Assembly: GCA_025361065.1 (NCBI GenBank)
Contig: JANYAY010000161.1
Location: 1 to 33,308, forward strand
Origin: Deltaproteobacteria bacterium
GTDB taxonomy: Bacteria > Desulfobacterota > Syntrophia > Syntrophales > Smithellaceae
Direction: 5' to 3'
Length of the DNA stretch: 33,308 bases
The notes under the pieces are model-generated. The model worked only from the letters and a program-made list of their open reading frames with translations. It did not search any database and was not told where the DNA came from. A program made the position numbers and the translations under genes. Below, in pieces: positions 9,332-17,630 of this stretch. The stretch's first letter is position 1; each line of letters begins with the position of its first letter.

Positions 9332-11083
9332 ATGGCTAAAGAGATACAATCAGACGAATTTAAGAAGTTAATTTCATTGGGCGAAGAGAAGGGCTTTCTA
9401 ACATATGATGATGTCAATGATATGTTGCCACCTGATGTAACTTCTTCCGACCAGATCGATGATATCATCATGCTTTTCGGAGAAAAAAACATAGATATTA
9501 TTGATATTGAGCAGGGCGAAAAACTGGTTATGAAGAAAACGCCGGAAGATATTACGCCCGTAAAATTTTCGGAAACGTTAGCTTTGACTCCCGGGACAGG
9601 TAAAACCGGCGATCCGGTGAAAATGTATTTGCGTGAAATGGGTATGGTCTCACTTTTAAGCAGGGAAGGGGAAGTGGAAATTGCCAAGAGGATAGAAGAA
9701 GGCGCCCGTGAAACGATGTCGGCGATTTTCCGGCTTTCCGTTTCCATTAACGAAGTTCTCAATATCGGCAATAAATTAGTTTCCGGAGAAATTAGAGTTA
9801 AGAATGTCGTCGATAATGTTGAGGATGAAGAAGGATTTGTGGAGGAAGATGAACACAGGGAAAGAGTTTTAAAACTCATCGGCAGGATCAAGCTTTTTGA
9901 TGACCGCAATAAAATATTGCATGAGAAGCTTAAATCTAAGACGATGCGCCCTAAGCAACGCGAATTGTTAACGGCCGAGATGGAAAAAAATACAAAGAAT
10001 ATTATCACCCTTTGCCGGAAGATTCGTTTCAGTAAAAAGCAAATTCATCGTTTTGTCGCCCGTTTACGTTATCATGCTGATGAAATAGAAAAAGCGGAAA
10101 AAGCCATTTTGCAATATAAGAAAGAAACGGGTTTAACGCTGGCCCAGTTGGAAAAAACATGGGCAAAAATGAAAAAATCCAAACAGGACGAAAAGCGTGC
10201 AGCGAAAGAAGCACATGTTTCCATTGAGTTGCTGAAGAAAAGTCAAACAGTTGTTAACGATGCGCAAAAGAAGATAAAACATATTGCCCGGGAAGTGGGC
10301 ATTCCCCCAGTTGCTCTGAAAACAATTGTCGATTCCATTGAAGACGGAGAGGGCAAAGCGGAAATAGCTAAAAGAAAGCTTGTGGAAGCAAACTTGCGTT
10401 TGGTGGTAAGCATTGCAAAAAAATACACCAATCGTGGTTTACAGTTCCTGGATTTAATTCAGGAAGGGAATATCGGCTTGATGAAGGCTGTCGATAAATT
10501 TGAGTATCAGCGTGGTTACAAATTTTCGACTTATGCGACTTGGTGGATCAGGCAGGCAATCACCCGGGCGATTGCCGATCAGGCACGAACAATTAGAATT
10601 CCTGTTCATATGATTGAGACAATCAATAAATTGATCCGGACATCACGATATCTGGTGCAGGAACTGGGACGTGAACCAACCCCGGAAGAAATCGCCAATA
10701 AGATGGAATATCCACTGGAGAAGGTTCGCAAGGTGTTAAAAATTGCCAAGGAGCCTATTTCTCTGGAAACACCGATTGGCGAAGAAGAAGACAGCCATCT
10801 GGGCGATTTTATCGAAGACAAGAAAATAATGTCTCCCTCGGAAGCTACAATCAACATGGATCTGGCTGATCAAACGCGAAAGATACTGACCACACTGACT
10901 CCGCGAGAAGAAAAGGTATTGCGGATGCGCTTTGGTATCAGCGACAGATCAGGTTATCAGGATGAAGATGAGAGTAGTGTGCCCACCGGATTAATGGAAG
11001 CATTGTCGCCGGAGCCTGAGGTTGATGATGTAAAGGAAGTAAAAAAGACGAAGAAAACAGCGAAGAAACGGGCGGTAAAATAG
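9332..11083 (+). CDS. rpoD: Primary-type sigma-70 factor RpoD with atypical C-terminus lacking recognisable region 4.2
   Basis: Regions 1.1, 1.2 ([12 protein letters not shown]), 2 ([57 protein letters not shown]), 3 and [15 protein letters not shown] are present, then a non-homologous tail [18 protein letters not shown]...[13 protein letters not shown]. Confidence 0.93.
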   Translation: MAKEIQSDEFKKLISLGEEKGFLTYDDVNDMLPPDVTSSDQIDDIIMLFGEKNIDIIDIEQGEKLVMKKTPEDITPVKFSETLALTPGTGKTGDPVKMYLREMGMVSLLSREGEVEIAKRIEEGARETMSAIFRLSVSINEVLNIGNKLVSGEIRVKNVVDNVEDEEGFVEEDEHRERVLKLIGRIKLFDDRNKILHEKLKSKTMRPKQRELLTAEMEKNTKNIITLCRKIRFSKKQIHRFVARLRYHADEIEKAEKAILQYKKETGLTLAQLEKTWAKMKKSKQDEKRAAKEAHVSIELLKKSQTVVNDAQKKIKHIAREVGIPPVALKTIVDSIEDGEGKAEIAKRKLVEANLRLVVSIAKKYTNRGLQFLDLIQEGNIGLMKAVDKFEYQRGYKFSTYATWWIRQAITRAIADQARTIRIPVHMIETINKLIRTSRYLVQELGREPTPEEIANKMEYPLEKVRKVLKIAKEPISLETPIGEEEDSHLGDFIEDKKIMSPSEATINMDLADQTRKILTTLTPREEKVLRMRFGISDRSGYQDEDESSVPTGLMEALSPEPEVDDVKEVKKTKKTAKKRAVK

Positions 11084-11085
11084 TG

Positions 11086-11114
11086 TTGACAAACAATTGG
11101 TTTGGGTATATCAA
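11086..11114 (+). promoter_or_regulatory. Candidate sigma-70 promoter for the tRNA
   Basis: Perfect TTGACA (11086-11091), 17-bp spacer, TATCAA (11109-11114), about 37 bp before the tRNA 5' end. The -10 match is weak. Confidence 0.5.
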
Positions 11115-11150
11115 AACAACCCCTGATGCAAGTTAGTTGTGGACATGGCA

Positions 11151-11226
11151 GGGCCTATAGCTCAATTGGTAGAGCCACCGGCTCATAACCGGTAGGTCCC
11201 TGGTTCGATTCCAGGTGGGCCCACCA
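11151..11226 (+). tRNA. tRNA with CAU anticodon (Met or Ile2, not resolved)
   Basis: Cloverleaf: acceptor GGGCCTA/TGGGCCC, anticodon arm ACCGG-CTCATAA-CCGGT, T arm CCTGG-TTCGATT-CCAGG, encoded CCA. Confidence 0.95.
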
Positions 11227-11236
11227 AAACAAATAA

Positions 11237-11382
11237 AAAGCCGTTGTTCAACAATAACCACACCTGCGGGTCTTGTGACCTTCAGGTTATGACAAGACTG
11301 TAACATTGTAATATAGTAACCGGCATAAGGGGCCGTAATAAAATGGTTAGAAATGTAATGGTTATTTCGTAACGGCCCCTAA
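11237..11382 (+). repeat. Multi-hairpin interspersed repeat, copy C
   Basis: aagccgttgttcaacaataaccacacctgcgggtcttg...cggcataaggggccgtaataaaat...atttcgtaacggcccctaa. Confidence 0.85.
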
Positions 11383-11391
11383 GAAGAAAAA

Positions 11392-11523
11392 ATGATTAAA
11401 AAAATGAAATATATTTTCCGGAAGAATGAGTGCCCATCAGCTATTGCGATGGTTGCCAGGGAGAGTCAACAAATGACATCTGCCCATGGCACAGATAACA
11501 CAGCGAAGAAACTGTTTGTTTAA
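11392..11523 (+). CDS. Candidate 43-aa small ORF
   Basis: ATG...TAA encoding MIKKMKYIFRKNECPSAIAMVARESQQMTSAHGTDNTAKKLFV, ending at the base of a terminator hairpin; only a weak RBS, no recognised homology. Confidence 0.2.
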   Translation: MIKKMKYIFRKNECPSAIAMVARESQQMTSAHGTDNTAKKLFV

Positions 11524-11554
11524 AAATGCACCCATAAAAAGGTGCATTTTTTTT
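11522..11554 (+). terminator. Rho-independent terminator
   Basis: AAATGCACC-cataaaaa-GGTGCATTTTTTTT. Confidence 0.75.
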
Positions 11555-11560
11555 ATCCTG

Positions 11561-11684
11561 ATACCAAGTCGCATTCAAACGCTAACTTTGTTGGCGGCGT
11601 CGTCGGCTTCCTCAGCGTATGTACAATACGCGTCGTCGCCTCCTCCTTGCCGCCTCGTTATCATTTTGAATGCAACATGGTATA
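11561..11684. repeat. Palindromic MITE-like intergenic repeat
   Basis: Inverted ends ATACCAAGTCGCATTCAAACG / reverse complement ATACCATGTTGCATTCAAAATG, with self-complementary GGCGGCGTCGTCGGCTTCCTC...GTCGTCGCCTCCTCC interior. Confidence 0.75.
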
Positions 11685-11704
11685 AATAAAAAAGAAGGAG
11701 AAAA

Positions 11705-12427
11705 TTGTTGAAAGAGCAATTATTGTTATTAGTAGCGCTTCAGGAATGCGATTCTCACTTAGTGAGGATTATGGGTAAGAAGAAAACCCTGCCGGAGAAG
11801 ATAGATAAACTCGATGAGGCATTTCGCACTTTTCAGAAAGAAATCGAACAGAGCAAAAGAAAATATGATGAGGTCAAGGCGCGTCACGTCGAATGTGAGA
11901 ATAAGATAAAAAAAATAAATGAGGGAATGATCAAAACCAAGGAAAGGCTTCTGGAAGTCAAGAACAACAAAGAATATCAGGCCATGCTTAAGGAAAACGA
12001 AACCGCTGAAGTTATGCGCGGTGATGTAGAAACGGAAATCATTTCGATGTTGGATGAATTGGAGAAATTATCTATCCTGGCGAAAAAGGATCAGGCAATT
12101 TTAGATGGATATAGAAAAAAGCATGAGGAAGAAAAGAAGCAGATTGAAGATGATTTGAATTCTATAGATGCTGATTTTATAAGTTGGGAGCAAAAACGTA
12201 TTGAATTGCAGGGTAAAGTTCCTGCTGATCTTCTGAATAGATACGAAAAGATTAAAAAAAGCAGCAACGGCATCGGTGTTATTTCGGTCTGGAAAGCAGT
12301 CTGTAATGGTTGCCATATGAATATTCCACCGCAGCTTTATAATGAACTGCAAAAAACATCAGAACTCATTGCCTGTCCCAATTGCCATCGGATCATGTAT
12401 TTTGAAAACAGGGAAAAGTCTGCCTAA
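11705..12427 (+). CDS. C4-type zinc ribbon / DUF164 coiled-coil protein
   Basis: Long coiled coil, VKNNKEYQAMLKE, and a C-terminal CNGCHMNIPPQLYNEL...CPNCHRIMYF zinc ribbon. Confidence 0.9.
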   Translation: MLKEQLLLLVALQECDSHLVRIMGKKKTLPEKIDKLDEAFRTFQKEIEQSKRKYDEVKARHVECENKIKKINEGMIKTKERLLEVKNNKEYQAMLKENETAEVMRGDVETEIISMLDELEKLSILAKKDQAILDGYRKKHEEEKKQIEDDLNSIDADFISWEQKRIELQGKVPADLLNRYEKIKKSSNGIGVISVWKAVCNGCHMNIPPQLYNELQKTSELIACPNCHRIMYFENREKSA

Positions 12428-12432
12428 ATTTT

Positions 12433-12843
12433 ATGGAAAAGCAAAACTACCGGCTCTATAGTGACGGCGCCTGCCGTGGTAATCCCGGAGAGGGCGGTGC
12501 AGGAGCTGTAATCACCGATGGCGCAGGGAATGTGATCTGGGAAGGTAAAGAATATCTCGGACACTGCACCAATAATATTGCCGAATATAAAGCACTCATT
12601 TTAGGTTTGAGAGGAGCGCTGGCGGAAGGCTATAAAAAGCTGGATGTTTATATGGATTCGGAACTTCTCGCCCGCCAGATCAATGGTTCCTACCGGGTCA
12701 AAAATGAAAATTTAAAAGTTCTAATGCAGGATGTCCGTAGCCTGCTTTCCTCTTTTGACTCCGTTGAGGTCAAACATGTTTTGCGCTGCCACAATGCCCA
12801 GGCCGATCGGCTGGCTAATCTGGCGATAGACACTCATAAGTAA
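12433..12843 (+). CDS. Ribonuclease HI family protein
   Basis: YSDGACRGNPGEGGAGAVI, NNIAEYKALILGL, MDSELLARQINGSYRV, HNAQADRLANLAID. Confidence 0.93.
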   Translation: MEKQNYRLYSDGACRGNPGEGGAGAVITDGAGNVIWEGKEYLGHCTNNIAEYKALILGLRGALAEGYKKLDVYMDSELLARQINGSYRVKNENLKVLMQDVRSLLSSFDSVEVKHVLRCHNAQADRLANLAIDTHK

Positions 12844-12867
12844 AACAAGCTCTTTTATGAGGTATAT

Positions 12868-14469
12868 ATGTCGGTTGCAGATAAAAATAATCTCTATAAT
12901 TTCAATGAATTCCTGGCATGGCGTCAAGGCGTTGATTACTACCTTGATGATCCCTTTATCCAGAAGGTGGTGCGCTATTATACCGGTCCGGGTTGGGAAA
13001 AAGTCGATGCCGAAGCACGAGCTGTTTCGGAAAAAGCATCTTTCCGTTGGCGGGACATGGCCGATCGGATTGCCCGTCCGGAACATCGGCCTTTCATGCT
13101 CCATTATGACGGTCACCACAACCGTATCGATCGGATCTGCCGTCCTCAAGATACGGAGATTTTGGGAAAGGAGATCTTTTCCGAGGCCATCTTTGCGGAT
13201 AAGACGCCGCCCTGGGTGAAGCTCGTCAAGATGTTCCTGATCTATCAGAACGGAGAGGCTTGCATAGCCTGTCCTCTAACCTGCACCGAGGGTCTTGTCA
13301 TGCTCCTCAGTAAATATGCCGATACCCCGGAAATAAAACAGATCCTCCGGCATTGCAAGGAAGGCATTGACGGCGAATACGCTATCGGCGCACAGTACCT
13401 CTCGGAAATTCAGGGGGGATCAGACGTGCCGGCGAATGTTCTGGAGGCCGAAAACGAAGGTGGTGTCTGGAAACTGTATGGAACCAAATTCTTCTGTTCC
13501 GCTACACATGCCGATTATGCCGTGGTAACGGCTAAACCTGCAGGGTCGGAAAAGGTTGCCCTGTTTGTTCTGCCCTCCTGGCTGCCGGGTGATAAAGAAA
13601 AAGAAATAAGAAACGGCTACACCATTGACCGGATCAAGTGGAAGCTGGGGACGAGTGAACTGACCACGGGTGAACTGACTTTCAACGGCGCAGTTGCCTA
13701 CCCGGTGGGTCCTCTGGAGAGGGGCGTCGCCAATGTTGTCGGCATTGTGTTGACATACTCACGTTTGACGGTAGGACTCTCCGCCGCCGCCTTTATGACC
13801 CGGTCTGTGCGCGAAGCCAAAAAATATACCGCCTTCCGGCAAGCCTTCAACCTCCAGTTAGACCAGTTTCCTCTTGTAGCAGTACAACTTGACCGCATTG
13901 ATCATTCCGCCCGCAGGACAACCGCCGGCGCCTTCAAGCTGTACAGTGATTTTCTGAACCTCGAAGACGGGCTGAAAGGAGGCCTGGCGAGCGATGAACC
14001 GCTGCCGGTTCGCAAGAATCGTTTCAACATCCGGGAACTTATCATGCTGCAAAAGATAACAGCCTCCTGGGACTGCACTGACGTTATTCGCGAAGCCATG
14101 TCGCTCTTCGGCGGCCACGGAGTCATGGAAGACTTTTCCGCCCTGCCTCGTCTTTATCGGGATTCGGCCATCAACGAGCTGTGGGAAGGTCCCCGTAATG
14201 TCTTGTTGACGCAGATACATCGGGATCTGCAGCAGGTTGCCACCTGGTACGAACCGTCGGAATTTGTTGGAAACATCCTCCAAGGTCTCAATGAATCCCT
14301 GATCAATGAGTTGTCGGAAGAAATCAAAGTGCTGACCGCCCATCCCCATCTCTTTCAGATGGACGACGCCACCATCGACGTCTGCCGGCGCCTGGACACC
14401 TTTTGCCGAAGATTCTTCCACGCTTATCAGGATCTGGCTCTCCATGAGGTGGAGTCGGAAGGTCGCTAA
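12868..14469 (+). CDS. Acyl-CoA dehydrogenase family protein (AidB-like)
   Basis: YLSEIQGGSDV, KFFCSATHADYAVVTAKP, FGGHGVMEDFSALPRLYRDSAINELWEGPRNVLLTQIHRDL. Confidence 0.88.
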   Translation: MSVADKNNLYNFNEFLAWRQGVDYYLDDPFIQKVVRYYTGPGWEKVDAEARAVSEKASFRWRDMADRIARPEHRPFMLHYDGHHNRIDRICRPQDTEILGKEIFSEAIFADKTPPWVKLVKMFLIYQNGEACIACPLTCTEGLVMLLSKYADTPEIKQILRHCKEGIDGEYAIGAQYLSEIQGGSDVPANVLEAENEGGVWKLYGTKFFCSATHADYAVVTAKPAGSEKVALFVLPSWLPGDKEKEIRNGYTIDRIKWKLGTSELTTGELTFNGAVAYPVGPLERGVANVVGIVLTYSRLTVGLSAAAFMTRSVREAKKYTAFRQAFNLQLDQFPLVAVQLDRIDHSARRTTAGAFKLYSDFLNLEDGLKGGLASDEPLPVRKNRFNIRELIMLQKITASWDCTDVIREAMSLFGGHGVMEDFSALPRLYRDSAINELWEGPRNVLLTQIHRDLQQVATWYEPSEFVGNILQGLNESLINELSEEIKVLTAHPHLFQMDDATIDVCRRLDTFCRRFFHAYQDLALHEVESEGR

Positions 14470-14555
14470 GGATGATGATTACTCCGGCAATTCAGGAAGT
14501 ACTGTTGAACATAGCTTGAAAGAAAAATCAATTGAGTGTAGGCTTTAATTAAGGC

Positions 14556-14930
14556 GAGAGAAGATCAGATGATCGCTGGCGGAATTTATCTGCCGGAGGA
14601 AAGTCCGGGCTCCGCAGGGCAGGATGGTCGCTAACGGCGACCGGGGGTGACCCCAGGGAAAGTGCCACAGAAAATATACCGCCCGGGCGAAATCCCGGGT
14701 AAGGGTGAAATGGCGAGGTAAGAGCTCACCGCTTTTCTGGTGACAGAAAAGGCATGGTAAACCCCATTCGGAGCAAGACCAAATAGGAGAACGTTTAAGG
14801 GCGGCCCGCCTGATGTTCTCGGGTAGTGTCGCTTGAGGCGGCAGGCAACTGCTGTCCCAGATGAATGATCATCACCGCGTTGCGGGTAACTAAAACGCGG
14901 GACAAAACCCGGCTTATGCTCTTCTTTTCG
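14556..14930 (+). ncRNA. rnpB: RNase P RNA (bacterial class A)
   Basis: GAGGAAAGTCCGGGCTCCGCAGGGCAGGATGG, GGGTGAAATGGCGAGGTAAGAGCTCACCG, GGCATGGTAAACCCC, AGATGAATGATCATC, ACAAAACCCGGCTTA; ends approximate. Confidence 0.95.
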
Positions 14931-14945
14931 TCCTTTGATTAAAAC

Positions 14946-14988
14946 AAAAAACGCCCTCTGCAGAAAATTCCGCAGAGGGCGTTTTTTC
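14946..14988. terminator. Bidirectional terminator between rnpB and the PEP synthase gene
   Basis: AACGCCCTCTGC-agaaaattcc-GCAGAGGGCGTT flanked by an A-run and a T-run. Confidence 0.85.
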
Positions 14989-15004
14989 GTTTTGGAAATA
15001 AGGA

Positions 15005-17419
15005 TTATTTCTTTATACCTAAATCCTGTTCCGTTTTTAATATATCTATAGTCGTTTTGATTACTGTATCCGAATTAAGCGATATGCTGCTTATGCCGCA
15101 TTCCACCAGAAATCTGGCAAATTCAGGATAATCACTCGGCGCCTGACCGCAAATTCCGATTTTCTTGCCCATTTTATTAGCTTCAGTAATGGCCTGACGG
15201 ATAAGCTCTTCCACAGCGGCGTTTCTTTCGTCGAAGATGTGAGAAATCTGAGCGGAGTCTCTATCCAAGCCGAGAGTGAGCTGAGTGAGATCATTCGAGC
15301 CGATGGAGAAGCCATCGAATATTTTGCCGAATTCCTTGATGAGAACAACATTGCTGGGGATTTCCACCATCATGTAAATTTCCAGGTCGTTTTTTGCCTG
15401 CACCAGCCCTTTTGCCGCCATCAGTTCAATAACATTCTTGCCTTCGGCGATTGTCCGGCAGAAAGGAATCATGAGTTTTACGTTGGTAAGCCCCATTTCG
15501 TCACGTACTTTCAACATTGCCGCGCATTCCAGGGAGAAGGCCTCTCGGTAGCGTGGATCATAATAACGCGACGCTCCGCGGAAACCGATCATCGGGTTTT
15601 CTTCTTCCAGTTCAAAGAAGGAACCGCCCATCAAGCCTGCATACTCGTTACTCTTGAAATCGCTCATGCGTACTATAACGTCATTGGGATAAAAAGCGGC
15701 GGCGATTTTGGCCACGCCCTGCGCCAGTTTGTCCACAAAAAAGTCGCTTTTGTTTGTATATCCCTGAGTAAGCCGGTCAATATCTTTACGGACATTCTCA
15801 TCAGTAACTTTCTCGGGATGAATTAACGCCATCGGATGAATAGCGATGAAGTGAGTAATAATAAACTCCAGACGTGCCAGCCCTATGCCGTCATTGGGTA
15901 TCGAGGACAGTGTGAAAGCATTATCGGGATTGCCCACGTTCATCATGATTTTAGTCCTGGGGCGCTCTGTTTCCTGGACATTTATCTTGTGAATATCATA
16001 TTTCAAAATACCGCTGTAAACATTGCCTACTTCGCCTTCTGCACAGGAAACCGTGGCTTCGGGAATGTTTTCCAGTATCGCAGTGCCGTTGCCCGTGCCG
16101 ACGATGCAGGGTACACCTAATTCGCGGCTGACAATGGCGGCGTGGCATGTACGCCCGCCTTTGTTGGTAACGATAGCTGAAGCAATTTTCATAATCGGTT
16201 CCCAGTCGGGATCGGTCATATCGGAAACAAGTATCTCACCTTTGCGGAATCTTCTAATATCATTTACGGATTCTATGACATGTACCGGTCCTGCGCCTAT
16301 TTTAGAACCGACACTTGTGCCTTTGACAATAGGTTCTTTTTTATCCAGCAGCACGTAGCTTTCCAGAACGTTGATATCTTTTTGCGACTGCACTGTTTCC
16401 GGTCGAGCTTGCAAAATGAAGAGTTCGCCGGTTTTACCATCTTTCCCCCATTCAATATCCATGGGTTTGAAGTAGCCGGCTTTTTGTGAATAATGATCTT
16501 CAATAATCGTCGTCCACTTGGCCAGTGTAAGTATTTCATCATCATTTAAGCAAAAACGATTGCGGTCTTCCAGGGGTACTGGATTGACCACTGTTGATTC
16601 ACTGTCCGTCTCGGAGGCATAAATCATTTTAATTTCTTTGGTTCCCAGTTTTCTCTGAATGATAGGACGGAAGCCGGTTTTTAAAGTAGGCTTGAAGACA
16701 TAGAATTCATCGGGGTTTACAGTTCCCTGAACAACAGTTTCGCCCAGACCGTAAGCGCCGGTAATCAGAATAGCATCTTTAAACCCGGTTTCGGTATCGA
16801 TGGAGAAAATAACCCCCGAAGATGCCAAGTCGGAACGCACCATCTTCTGCACGCCGATGGAAAGGGCAACAGAAAGGTGATCGAATCCTTTATCCACACG
16901 GTAAGAAATAGCCCGGTCGGTATACAGCGAGGCAAAACATTTTTTACAGGCATCAATCAAAAGATCTTCGCCGCGGATGTTGAGGAAGGTTTCCTGCTGT
17001 CCGGCAAAACTGGCATTAGGAAGATCCTCCGCAGTAGCAGAACTGCGGACGGCAACATCGGTATTCGGACCATATTCATCACAAAGCTTTTTGTAAGATA
17101 TTATAATTTCTTTCTGCAGATCATCGGGAATCTTGGCATTGTAAATGAGTGAGCGGATTTTCTTGCCACGTTCCGACAGGTTTTTAATGTCATGAGTATT
17201 CACATCAGAAAGAAGTTTCGTAATTTCAGCGGTAATGCCGGATTGTGTTAAAAGGTGACGGTAGGCATACGCCGTAATGGCAAAACCATCAGGAATGTTA
17301 ACGCCTTGAGAAATCAGTTCTTTCCTCATTTCGCCGAGAGAAGCATTTTTGCCGCCGACTTGAGCAAGATCGGCAAGCTCGATTGTATCAAACCATAAGA
17401 TCAACTTATTGTCTTTCAT
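15005..17419 (-). CDS. ppsA: Phosphoenolpyruvate synthase
   Basis: VGGKNASLGEM, VRSSATAEDLPNASFAGQQETFLNIRG, GGRTCHAAIVSRELGVPCIVG, SIGSNDLTQLTLGLDRDS, GICGQAPSDYPEFARFLVECGI. ATG at 17419 preceded by a good RBS. Confidence 0.95.
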   Translation of the reverse strand: MKDNKLILWFDTIELADLAQVGGKNASLGEMRKELISQGVNIPDGFAITAYAYRHLLTQSGITAEITKLLSDVNTHDIKNLSERGKKIRSLIYNAKIPDDLQKEIIISYKKLCDEYGPNTDVAVRSSATAEDLPNASFAGQQETFLNIRGEDLLIDACKKCFASLYTDRAISYRVDKGFDHLSVALSIGVQKMVRSDLASSGVIFSIDTETGFKDAILITGAYGLGETVVQGTVNPDEFYVFKPTLKTGFRPIIQRKLGTKEIKMIYASETDSESTVVNPVPLEDRNRFCLNDDEILTLAKWTTIIEDHYSQKAGYFKPMDIEWGKDGKTGELFILQARPETVQSQKDINVLESYVLLDKKEPIVKGTSVGSKIGAGPVHVIESVNDIRRFRKGEILVSDMTDPDWEPIMKIASAIVTNKGGRTCHAAIVSRELGVPCIVGTGNGTAILENIPEATVSCAEGEVGNVYSGILKYDIHKINVQETERPRTKIMMNVGNPDNAFTLSSIPNDGIGLARLEFIITHFIAIHPMALIHPEKVTDENVRKDIDRLTQGYTNKSDFFVDKLAQGVAKIAAAFYPNDVIVRMSDFKSNEYAGLMGGSFFELEEENPMIGFRGASRYYDPRYREAFSLECAAMLKVRDEMGLTNVKLMIPFCRTIAEGKNVIELMAAKGLVQAKNDLEIYMMVEIPSNVVLIKEFGKIFDGFSIGSNDLTQLTLGLDRDSAQISHIFDERNAAVEELIRQAITEANKMGKKIGICGQAPSDYPEFARFLVECGISSISLNSDTVIKTTIDILKTEQDLGIKK

Positions 17420-17593
17420 TAAATCCTCCTGGGGGAACAATTACAAAATTTCAGTCTTCTAAGTTGGCGCGTATCTATCAGTTTTGATAGGCTCTGTCAA
17501 ATGAAAATATCAGATATGTATTGTCAATTATTTCATATGGATAAATACTAAAGACATGCTTTTTGAAGTAACCGATTTTGTAATTTTAGAAGT

Positions 17594-17626
17594 AAAAAAA
17601 GGCCGAATTAAATTCGGCCTTTTTTG
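17594..17626 (-). terminator. Rho-independent terminator downstream of the Cache-domain gene
   Basis: AAAAAAAGGCCGAATTAAATTCGGCCTTTTTT, symmetric stem with a T-run on the minus strand. Confidence 0.8.
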
Positions 17627-17630
17627 TTAA

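Noticed and set aside
9289-10008. 239-aa antisense ORF opposite rpoD
   Set aside because: Low-complexity Ser/Ile-rich shadow ORF over a well-supported CDS.
10921-11083. Frameshift explanation for the missing RpoD region 4.2
   Set aside because: The other two frames meet stops and encode no [18 protein letters not shown]-like helix, so a single indel would not restore the domain.
11486-11689. 67-aa ORF across the terminator and palindromic repeat
   Set aside because: It is made largely of terminator and inverted-repeat sequence, so not a credible CDS.
13858-14445. 195-aa antisense ORF opposite the acyl-CoA dehydrogenase gene
   Set aside because: Shadow ORF with no motif or RBS support.
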